From an uncultured Clostridia bacterium (lineage in GTDB: Bacteria > Bacillota > Clostridia > Christensenellales > Aristaeellaceae), in the NCBI GenBank assembly GCA_947600345.1, contig CANQGC010000209.1, positions 1 to 5,380 of the forward strand: DNA of 5,380 bases, in the 5' to 3' direction. The notes below the pieces were generated by a model, which ran no database searches, had not been told where the DNA came from, and was given only the letters and a program-made list of their open reading frames with translations. Made by a program: the position numbers and the translations under genes. Of the stretch, positions 1 through 4,905 are shown piece after piece. Numbering within the stretch: position 1 is the stretch's first letter; each line of letters begins with the position of its first letter.

Positions 1-60
1 AGCGCTTGACGCTCCCCATCTCTCCTTGGGCCGCCGGCAGGCGCCCCTGCCCGCAGGCAG

Positions 61-87
61 CAGCAGCGGCCCGCAGGGCCGTTGCTG
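61..87. repeat. 12-bp hairpin, GCA loop
   Basis: CAGCAGCGGCCC (61-72) pairs with GGGCCGTTGCTG (76-87) around the loop GCA, with a single G-T wobble. The loop context C-GCA-G fits the GNA triloop class known to give very stable DNA mini-hairpins. No T-run follows, so it does not look like an intrinsic terminator. Confidence 0.7.
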
Positions 88-89
88 AA

Positions 90-112
90 GGGAATCTCCA
101 GTGGAGATTCCC
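90..112. repeat. 10-bp perfect hairpin, AGT loop
   Basis: GGGAATCTCC (90-99) and GGAGATTCCC (103-112) are exact reverse complements around AGT. No T-run follows on either strand. It belongs to the left hairpin chain. Confidence 0.75.
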
Positions 113-118
113 AAACCC

Positions 119-137
119 CTGCCGCCGGAGGCGGCAG
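119..137. repeat. 8-bp perfect hairpin, GGA loop
   Basis: CTGCCGCC (119-126) pairs exactly with GGCGGCAG (130-137) around GGA, another C-GNA-G triloop. It ends one base before the 13-nt direct repeats. Confidence 0.65.
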
Positions 138-170
138 ACGCCGTGAGGCGCACACCCACGCCGTGAGGCG
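138..170. repeat. Two direct copies of a 13-nt mini-hairpin
   Basis: ACGCCGTGAGGCG occurs at 138-150 and again at 158-170, 20 bases apart. Each copy is itself a hairpin, CGCC-GTGA-GGCG, with a GNRA-type loop. In the second copy the stem extends by one pair to ACGCC/GGCGT. A further hairpin, GTGCCC-GGCA-GGGCAC, follows at 176-191. Confidence 0.65.
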
Positions 171-201
171 TCCACGTGCCCGGCAGGGCACCTTTGAGTT
201 C

Positions 202-220
202 GAAAGAGCTCCGCTCTTTC
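202..220 (+). terminator. Hairpin followed by T-rich tract, possible terminator
   Basis: GAAAGAGC (202-209) pairs exactly with GCTCTTTC (213-220) around TCC, and is followed by a T-rich but interrupted tract (221-245). This could end transcription arriving from the left. It could equally be just the last of the spacer hairpins, because the T-run is not continuous and the stem is only 8 bp. Confidence 0.35.
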
Positions 221-234
221 ATTAATTCTTCTTC

Positions 235-263
235 TTTACTTTTTGGGTAAAATGACGCATAAT
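235..263 (+). promoter_or_regulatory. Candidate promoter for the YitT gene
   Basis: TTTACT (235-240) and CATAAT (258-263) resemble -35 and -10 boxes of the housekeeping sigma factor with 17 bases between them. Transcription would then begin around 270, inside the ribosome binding site, which is awkward. An alternative -10, TAAAAT at 247-252, leaves a more usual leader but has no good -35. The AT-rich patch in a GC-rich region is suggestive; the exact promoter is uncertain. Confidence 0.3.
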
Positions 264-276
264 AGGGAGGGAGGTG
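264..276 (+). promoter_or_regulatory. Ribosome binding site that decides the YitT start
   Basis: AGGGAGGGAGGTG is a doubled purine-rich Shine-Dalgarno. Its right half (GGGAGGTG, 269-276) is the better match to the 16S 3' end and is correctly spaced for TTG 283. The same bases contain the competing GTG 274, which would be occluded when the ribosome pairs here. Confidence 0.6.
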
Positions 277-282
277 TTTGCC

Positions 283-1143
283 TTGAAGCTTGATCCGAAG
301 CGGGACGCGCGCAGGCTGGCCATGATTGGCTTCGCGGCGCTCGTCAGCGCCTTTAATATCAACAGCTTCGTAGGGAGCGCGGGACTGTTTCCCGGGGGCT
401 TCTCCGGACTTGCGCTGCTCCTGCAGGATATCTTTGAAAAGTACCTGGGCGTGGTTCCGCCCTACACGCTGGTGAACCTGCTGCTCAACGCCATCCCGGC
501 GGCGATCGCCTTCCGCTTCATCGGCAAGAAGTTCGCGCTGCTCTCCTGCACCTACCTGCTGCTGAGCAGCGTGCTGGTCGACTTCATACCGAAGGTGGCG
601 CTGCCCTACGACAGCCTGCTGCTGGGCGTATTCGGCGGCATCATCGGCGGCTTCGCCATCGGCATCTGCCTGAATGCCGACGCCACCAGCGGCGGCACGG
701 ACTTCCTTTCGATCTTCGCCTCGGAGCGCTACGGGGTCGATACTTTCAACTACGTGCTCGCGGGCAACGTGGTGATGCTCTGCGTGGCGGGCATGCTCTT
801 CGGCTGGGAGCGCTCGCTGTACTCGATCATCTACCAGTTCGCCAGCACGCAGATGATCCACATGATGTTCACCCGCTACCAGAAGCAGACGCTGTTCATC
901 GTGACCGAGCAGCCGGAGAAGGTCTACAAGGTCATCCGGGAAAACACCCACCACGGCGCGACGCTGTTCAAGGGCGAGGGCCTCTACGAGCAGGCCGAGC
1001 GCACGATGCTCTACTCGGTGGTCTCCCGGGCCGAGGCTCGCGCCCTGGTTCGGATGGTGCGCGAGGCCGACCCCCGCGCCTTCATCAACTCCATCCGCAC
1101 CCAGTCGCTCACCGGCCGCTTCTACCAGAGGCCCAACGACTGA
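283..1143 (+). CDS. YitT-family integral membrane protein (YitT domain plus C-terminal DUF2179)
   Basis: This is a 286-residue protein of the YitT family, common in Bacillota; no transport activity or substrate has been firmly assigned. Numbered from TTG 283, the N-terminal two thirds is membrane-embedded. Hydrophobic, glycine-rich stretches lie near residues 12-33, 36-48, 62-77, 84-101, 111-129 and 154-173, and the family-like TSGGTDF turn is at 135-141. The last 80-odd residues are a soluble domain matching DUF2179: LFIVTE start, HHGATLFKGEG (223-233), LYSVVSR (243-249) and the closing GRFYQRP (278-284). Length and domain order are normal for the family. I prefer TTG 283 because GGGAGG (269-274) lies 8 bases upstream. 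GTG 274 would give 289 residues, but it overlaps that Shine-Dalgarno and leaves only about 3 bases to the earlier AGGGAGG. The next gene starts 69 bases downstream on the same strand. Family assignment is confident; function is unknown. Confidence 0.93.
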   Translation: MKLDPKRDARRLAMIGFAALVSAFNINSFVGSAGLFPGGFSGLALLLQDIFEKYLGVVPPYTLVNLLLNAIPAAIAFRFIGKKFALLSCTYLLLSSVLVDFIPKVALPYDSLLLGVFGGIIGGFAIGICLNADATSGGTDFLSIFASERYGVDTFNYVLAGNVVMLCVAGMLFGWERSLYSIIYQFASTQMIHMMFTRYQKQTLFIVTEQPEKVYKVIRENTHHGATLFKGEGLYEQAERTMLYSVVSRAEARALVRMVREADPRAFINSIRTQSLTGRFYQRPND

Positions 1144-1149
1144 CGGCCC

Positions 1150-1179
1150 GGCGGCAAGGGGGAGCGCATCCCCGCCGCC
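1150..1179 (+). other. Intercistronic GC-rich stem-loop after the YitT gene
   Basis: GGCGGC (1150-1155) pairs with GCCGCC (1174-1179), and an inner GGGG/CCCC pairing is separated by an AA bulge on the left arm. It sits 6 bases after the YitT stop and has no T-run, so it is better read as a transcript stabiliser or partial attenuator than an intrinsic terminator. It leaves open whether the downstream pair is co-transcribed with the YitT gene. Confidence 0.4.
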
Positions 1180-1196
1180 GCACGAAGCCCGCATAC

Positions 1197-1215
1197 AAAG
1201 GAGGCGCGCGATGTG
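1197..1215 (+). promoter_or_regulatory. Ribosome binding site with overlapping ATG-TGA start-stop
   Basis: AAAGGAGG (1197-1204) is a near-perfect Shine-Dalgarno. The ATG at 1211 is followed at once by TGA (1214-1216), so it cannot open a gene. GTG at 1213, in another frame and 8 bases from the Shine-Dalgarno, opens the 471-codon frame and yields an N-terminus (MN..LS) that lines up with the downstream paralogue. The GTG start is therefore chosen. Confidence 0.75.
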
Positions 1216-2628
1216 AACCTGCTGCTCTCGATCTTCCTCAGCCTCGCGATGATCCTCGGCGGCACAGGCAGCCTGCCCGCCGAGCCGGACGTCGCGACCA
1301 CATGGACGCTGCGCAACGTGACGCTGGATACCGGCGCAGAGCAGCGCTCCCTCGACCCCGAGCTGCGGCTCACCGCGGCGGCCGGGTCCGATCAGGTCGA
1401 CCTGCACCTGGAGGTGGAGAGCGGCGGCCGGACCCTCGCGCCCATGTCGCTGGAGATCGCGGAGGACGCCCTGCGCGCCAGCTTCGGCACCGAGGATTCG
1501 GTCTACTCCCTCTCCGCCCAGGAGCTCGAGGCGCTCTCCGGCATCGAGGCCAACGTGCCGCCCATGCTGGACGCCTTCAGCGAACTGTTCACCAGCGCCG
1601 GAGCGCTGCTGGGGGACGCAGCGGGCGGCAGGCCCGCGGCGCTGCACGCCGGGCTGGCACTGGCGCTGGCGGCGTTCAAAACCTGCGGCGCCAGCGTCCA
1701 GCCCGCGCAGCTCGAGCTGGACGGCGTGCCCCTCGAGGGCCAGCGCATCGCGCTCACGCTGAACCCCGAAAGCGCCGCCGCCCTGGCCGACGCGCTTCGC
1801 GAATGCGGCGCTCCCGAGCTGGAGGGCCTGATGAATGCCGCGCTGGACGCCATCAACCTGACCGGCGAGACCAGCTACGCCAGCTACGCAGAGGCCATCG
1901 CCCGCCTCGCGCCGGGCCGGGAGCCCGCGCTGAATCTGGAGATCACCGCCGCCCATGGGGACGGCACGGGCCGCTGCCGGATCAAGTGCGGCATGCGCGA
2001 CCAGAGCGCGGGCGACCTGCTCGCCCGCGTGGACTGCATCACCCGGGCGGATCGCACCGATGTGGATGCCTATCTCTACCTGGGCGACCTGCTCTCCGGC
2101 TTCGGCGGCACGTTCCTCGACCTCGACGCGCAGTTCACGCCGGCGGGGGCGGCGCGCGCGAATCTCGACGTCACCTTCGTCGACCGCTACGCCCCCTTCC
2201 CGTTCCCGCGCAGCGACAAGCTGCGCCTGACCGCCGACTGCGCGAACACCGGCGGGCTGCGCGACATTCGCCTCGCCGCCGCGCTCCAGTACGGATACTC
2301 CGGAAGCGCCTCCGCGGACCTCCGCCTGTCCGAGCGTCGGGAGGAGGACGGCAGCACCACCGCGGCAACCTCCCTCTCCGTCGACGCAAACGGGTCGCAC
2401 CTGGGCGGCCTGCGCTTCGACCTGAACATCGCCGGCGACGCGCCCCGGCCGCTCTTCGAGGGCACGGAGCCCTGCCCCCTCACCGCCGGGGCGCTCCTGT
2501 TCTTCCACGATTCGGACATCGCGTCCATCCGCCCTGCGCTGGGCGCAGACGTGATGAAGCTCGGCATCGACCTCAGCAGCCTCATCGAGGACCCCAGCGT
2601 CCGGGCGCTGCTCGCCGCATTCGAATGA
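1213..2628 (+). CDS. Exported protein of unknown family, shorter member of a tandem paralogue pair
   Basis: I do not recognise this 471-residue protein. Residues 3-16 are a hydrophobic core (LLLSIFLSLAMILG), followed by a small-residue region and a possible signal peptidase site near A23. There is no lipobox, and no Lys or Arg precedes the core, which is unusual for a signal peptide. Residues 28-108 form a conserved block (ATTW, LTAAAGSD at 53-60, SAQELEAL). Residues 110-235 look helical, with Cys158 and Cys198. Residues 240-410 show alternating hydrophobic and polar residues typical of beta strands. The next gene is a paralogue: an ungapped hand alignment of residues 1-108 gives about 51 identities, and Cys158, Cys198 and Cys275 have counterparts. 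This protein ends (LSSLIEDPSVRALL) where the paralogue's body ends, so it lacks that protein's repeat linker and tail. Extracytoplasmic location is inferred; function is unknown. Confidence 0.9.
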   Translation: MNLLLSIFLSLAMILGGTGSLPAEPDVATTWTLRNVTLDTGAEQRSLDPELRLTAAAGSDQVDLHLEVESGGRTLAPMSLEIAEDALRASFGTEDSVYSLSAQELEALSGIEANVPPMLDAFSELFTSAGALLGDAAGGRPAALHAGLALALAAFKTCGASVQPAQLELDGVPLEGQRIALTLNPESAAALADALRECGAPELEGLMNAALDAINLTGETSYASYAEAIARLAPGREPALNLEITAAHGDGTGRCRIKCGMRDQSAGDLLARVDCITRADRTDVDAYLYLGDLLSGFGGTFLDLDAQFTPAGAARANLDVTFVDRYAPFPFPRSDKLRLTADCANTGGLRDIRLAAALQYGYSGSASADLRLSERREEDGSTTAATSLSVDANGSHLGGLRFDLNIAGDAPRPLFEGTEPCPLTAGALLFFHDSDIASIRPALGADVMKLGIDLSSLIEDPSVRALLAAFE

Positions 2629-2686
2629 CGCCGGGCCGCCGCGCGCGGCAACCCCGCTCCGACCCCCACTTCGACCCCGCTTCCAC

Positions 2687-2706
2687 CGCGCCGGGCATCC
2701 GGCGCG
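2687..2706 (+). other. 8-bp hairpin between the two paralogues
   Basis: CGCGCCGG (2687-2694) pairs exactly with CCGGCGCG (2699-2706) around GCAT. No T-run follows. It lies 38 bases before the next start codon and could modulate read-through or mRNA stability between the two genes, as could the stem-loop ahead of the first paralogue. The rest of the 116-base gap is C-rich with no gene. Confidence 0.4.
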
Positions 2707-2730
2707 CTGCACAAACCGCCGCAAAATAAA

Positions 2731-2737
2731 AAGGAGG
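2731..2737 (+). promoter_or_regulatory. Ribosome binding site for the second paralogue
   Basis: AAGGAGG is a strong Shine-Dalgarno in an A-rich patch, 7 bases before ATG 2745. It fixes the start of the 639-codon frame. Confidence 0.8.
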
Positions 2738-2744
2738 AGACCCC

Positions 2745-4664
2745 ATGAACACAATTTTGTCAATCCTGCTCTGTATCGCGATGCTGTTCAGCGGCACGAG
2801 CGGCATGAACGCCAGTCCCGAAACCGCCACCACCTGGAGCGTCCGCAACCTGACCCTCACACTGGGCAGCGAGAGCGTCACCCTCACCCCCTCGGTGAGC
2901 CTCACCGCCGCCGCGGGCAGCGATCGCGCCACCCTGCACTTCGAGGCCGCCAACAACGGCAGCACCATCCTGCCCATCGCGCTGGACGCCACGTCCGACG
3001 AGCTGCGCTTCTCGCTGGGCAACAACAGCCGCGCCTACCGCATGAGCGCATCGGAGCTCGAAGAGCTCCTCGACCTCGCCTTCTACGGGGACATGGAGGA
3101 CATGGAGCTCGCCACCAATCTCATCTACACCTACGGCATGTTCCTGGCCTCGGTCCTCCACGACTCGGAGGGCCTCCAGCAGCGCGAGGAGGCGGTCGGC
3201 CAGCTGCTCTTCGACCGCTGCGCCACCCCCGCCGGCGACACCACCGTGGAGGTCGACGGAAACACCTATCCCGCGAAAAAGTATCGCCTCCACTTCGACA
3301 TCGGCATAATCGATGCCCTGCGCGACTGCGGCTGGCCCGAGCTGGAGGCGCTGCTGAACGGCGCGCTGAACATGCTCAACGAAGCCACGGGCATCACCTT
3401 CGGAAGCTTCGAGGAGTTCTACACCACCTTGATGAACGAAAGCGGCATGTCGACGCCGCCCGCCATGCCCGAGCTCTCGCTCATCGTGGCCGAGACCGAT
3501 GACTTCACCTACTACGGCTACGACGGTCTGGACCTCGAGAGCCAGATCAGCCCCAACTTCACGCTGAAGACCAATCGCTGCGAAAGCATCGTCCGCGCCG
3601 ATGGCGCCACCGCCAACATCGACATGACGCTCTCGGCCGACGGCCTGGCCCTGCAGTTTATACTGACCGAAGAACAGACGGGCGACTCCAAGGATCCCGA
3701 CACCACCGACTTGGACATCCAACCGCTGCTCATCGACGACGGGGAACAGATGGGCCTCAGCGTCACCTATGACTCCGCGAAGGACGCCGAGGGCAAGCGC
3801 AGCGGCGCGCTGCGGCTGAAGCTCCCCACCGAGCTGACGCGCATGGGAATGCCCGTCGACCAGGTCGCGCTGGAGTTCGCGCCGGTCGCGGAGGACGGCG
3901 CCACCACCATAAGCCTGAGCGCAGCCAAGGGAGACCAGACCATCTTCGGCCTGAGCCTCGAGGTGCTCCGCACCGACGCCGCGCTCGAGGACTACTTCTC
4001 CGGCGCCCAGATCTACGACATCACCACCGAGGCGCTGGATAGCGACGAGATGAGCCCGCTGGCGATGGCGCTGATGTCCGACCTCTCCCAGCTCTCGCTG
4101 GACGCCATGCAGCTGGCGCAGGACTCCAGCGTGCAGGCGATGGGCAGCATGCTCCAGCGCGCCGACGAGCTGCTCTCCGCGGCCATATACAATACCGCGC
4201 AGGATACGTACGCTGACTACGGAGACTCGTACGACGACTACGGGGATTCGTACGATGACTACGGGGATTACGATGGCTACGGAGACTCGTACGATCCGAC
4301 CGCCCAGACGGAGGGGGACTACCAGGCCGCGCTGCCGGACTACACCCCGCCCGCGGGCTACGCCCTCACAAATACCGCGGCCGATTCCTCGACCGTGACG
4401 CTCACCTATGAGAACGAAGCGGAAGGCAAGCGCTTCATGCTCTCCGTCGATCAGCAGTATAGCACCTACTCTCAATCCTACATTTGCGCGGACGGCGGGG
4501 CCGAGGCGCTGACCGCGCCCATCGCGGAAACCTACCCCCTGGACGACGGCACGTTCTACACCGTCTACGTGACCATGCCGAGCGGCCAGACATTGACCTT
4601 CAGCTTCGACGAAGCCATCGATGACGCTGCGCTCAGCACCTACCTCGGCGGCCTGAGCCAATAA
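2745..4664 (+). CDS. Exported protein of unknown family with acidic DYGDSYD-repeat linker and C-terminal domain
   Basis: This 639-residue protein is the longer paralogue of its upstream neighbour and I do not recognise its family. Residues 4-16 are a hydrophobic signal-like core without a basic residue before it. C10 is not in a lipobox context. Residues 28-108 carry the shared block (ATTW, LTAAAGSD at 53-60, SASELEEL). Cys159, Cys195 and Cys279 match cysteines of the neighbour. Residues 245-410 look beta-rich and 435-480 helical. The neighbour's sequence ends at about residue 471; the rest is unique to this protein. Residues 491-517 are four acidic, tyrosine-rich units (DYGDSYD and variants). 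Residues 530-639 form a beta-rich domain (PPAGYALTN, VTLTYENEAEG) whose pattern vaguely recalls DUF4367-type extracellular domains; that likeness is weak. There is no LPXTG motif or C-terminal membrane anchor. Probably exported and expressed with its neighbour. Confidence 0.93.
   Translation: MNTILSILLCIAMLFSGTSGMNASPETATTWSVRNLTLTLGSESVTLTPSVSLTAAAGSDRATLHFEAANNGSTILPIALDATSDELRFSLGNNSRAYRMSASELEELLDLAFYGDMEDMELATNLIYTYGMFLASVLHDSEGLQQREEAVGQLLFDRCATPAGDTTVEVDGNTYPAKKYRLHFDIGIIDALRDCGWPELEALLNGALNMLNEATGITFGSFEEFYTTLMNESGMSTPPAMPELSLIVAETDDFTYYGYDGLDLESQISPNFTLKTNRCESIVRADGATANIDMTLSADGLALQFILTEEQTGDSKDPDTTDLDIQPLLIDDGEQMGLSVTYDSAKDAEGKRSGALRLKLPTELTRMGMPVDQVALEFAPVAEDGATTISLSAAKGDQTIFGLSLEVLRTDAALEDYFSGAQIYDITTEALDSDEMSPLAMALMSDLSQLSLDAMQLAQDSSVQAMGSMLQRADELLSAAIYNTAQDTYADYGDSYDDYGDSYDDYGDYDGYGDSYDPTAQTEGDYQAALPDYTPPAGYALTNTAADSSTVTLTYENEAEGKRFMLSVDQQYSTYSQSYICADGGAEALTAPIAETYPLDDGTFYTVYVTMPSGQTLTFSFDEAIDDAALSTYLGGLSQ
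4215..4295 (+). repeat. In-gene tandem repeat, 21-nt unit encoding DYGDSYD
   Basis: There are four units: DYGDSYD (4215-4235), DYGDSYD (4236-4256), a shortened DYGDYD of 18 nt (4257-4274) and GYGDSYD (4275-4295). Units differ at synonymous third positions (GGA/GGG, GAC/GAT) while the peptide is kept, so the amino-acid pattern seems to be what is selected. All unit lengths are multiples of three, so unit gain or loss keeps the frame. It forms a flexible acidic linker between the shared body and the extra C-terminal domain. Confidence 0.9.
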
Positions 4665-4688
4665 GGCCCCACCGTAGCCCCAGAAGGG

Positions 4689-4726
4689 AGAATCCAAGGA
4701 ACCTCAGGTTCCTTGGTAGAGATTCT
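4689..4726. repeat. Nested hairpin downstream of the second paralogue
   Basis: CCAAGGAACC (4694-4703) pairs exactly with GGTTCCTTGG (4707-4716) around TCA. An outer stem, AGAATC (4689-4694) with GATTCT (4721-4726), can extend it across a bulge. It begins 25 bases after the stop codon. No T-run follows, so terminator function is uncertain, though it is the first strong structure after the gene. Confidence 0.6.
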
Positions 4727-4747
4727 TAAGGGACGAAGTCCCTTAAG
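4725..4747. repeat. 10-bp perfect hairpin, GAA loop
   Basis: CTTAAGGGAC (4725-4734) pairs exactly with GTCCCTTAAG (4738-4747) around GAA. C-GAA-G is the classical extra-stable DNA triloop. Its left arm shares two bases with the outer stem of the preceding hairpin, so the two may be alternative folds. Confidence 0.75.
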
Positions 4748-4748
4748 C

Positions 4749-4788
4749 GGGTCCGGGCAGCGCCCGACGGGTCTGGGCGGAGCCCAGC
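4749..4788. repeat. Tandem 20-nt hairpin unit with compensating changes
   Basis: Two adjacent 20-nt copies (4749-4768 and 4769-4788) match at 15 of 20 positions. Each folds as GGGC-NNN-GCCC. The flanking pair is C-G in the first copy and T-A in the second, so two of the five differences preserve pairing. Loops are AGC and GGA. Confidence 0.65.
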
Positions 4789-4860
4789 GGCCCGCGGTAT
4801 CAAGCAATATGCCCGGCAATCACAAGCCACCGCCCCATCGCCCCCATACCGCGGGCCGCT
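4786..4860. repeat. 15-bp perfect inverted repeat with 45-base loop
   Basis: AGCGGCCCGCGGTAT (4786-4800) is the exact reverse complement of 4846-4860. The 45 bases between are A/C-rich and carry no gene. Its long loop differs from the 3-4-base loops around it. It could be a protein-binding dyad, a small insertion within a former short-loop hairpin, or a remnant of a small palindromic element. Confidence 0.65.
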
Positions 4861-4869
4861 CGAGGCGAG

Positions 4870-4905
4870 TTTGGGTCCGGAAAGCATTCGCTTTCCGGAC
4901 CCAAA
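4870..4905. repeat. 16-bp perfect hairpin, ATTC loop
   Basis: TTTGGGTCCGGAAAGC (4870-4885) pairs exactly with GCTTTCCGGACCCAAA (4890-4905) around ATTC. It is the longest perfect stem in the window and closes the right hairpin cluster. No T-run follows on either strand, so I do not call it a terminator, although it might act as one of a convergent pair. Confidence 0.75.

Larger units (their letters stand above)
1..240. other. Non-coding spacer rich in short hairpins
   Basis: I see no gene here. The stretch is a chain of short inverted repeats at 36-51 or 47-60 (mutually exclusive), 61-87, 90-112, 119-137, 139-150, 159-170, 176-191 and 202-220. It ends in a T-rich tract (221-245) just before the YitT gene. 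From 61 on, each loop is 3-4 bases and is closed by a C on the left and a G on the right. The extreme left could be the end of a neighbouring gene, but too little is present to say. Similar hairpins recur at 4689-4905, on the other side of the gene block. Confidence 0.7.

Noticed and set aside
1..27. Start of a divergent minus-strand gene (AAGGAGAG followed by ATG)
   Set aside because: Only 2 bases separate the Shine-Dalgarno core from the ATG, and only six codons are visible before the window ends.
36..220. The left hairpin chain as a CRISPR array
   Set aside because: The stems differ from one another, spacing is irregular, and only one 13-nt sequence is repeated. There is no repeat-spacer periodicity and no cas gene.
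1302..2729. A 475-codon plus-strand frame overlapping the first paralogue
   Set aside because: The product is almost all Arg, Ala, Pro and Gly, which is a frame-shifted reading of GC-rich codons. The overlapping frame has the ribosome binding site and the paralogue match.
2760..4697. A 645-codon open frame antisense to the second paralogue
   Set aside because: It is a shadow of third-position GC bias in the real gene. It has no plausible domain or ribosome binding site, and its composition is the low-complexity G/V/E/R mix typical of antisense frames.
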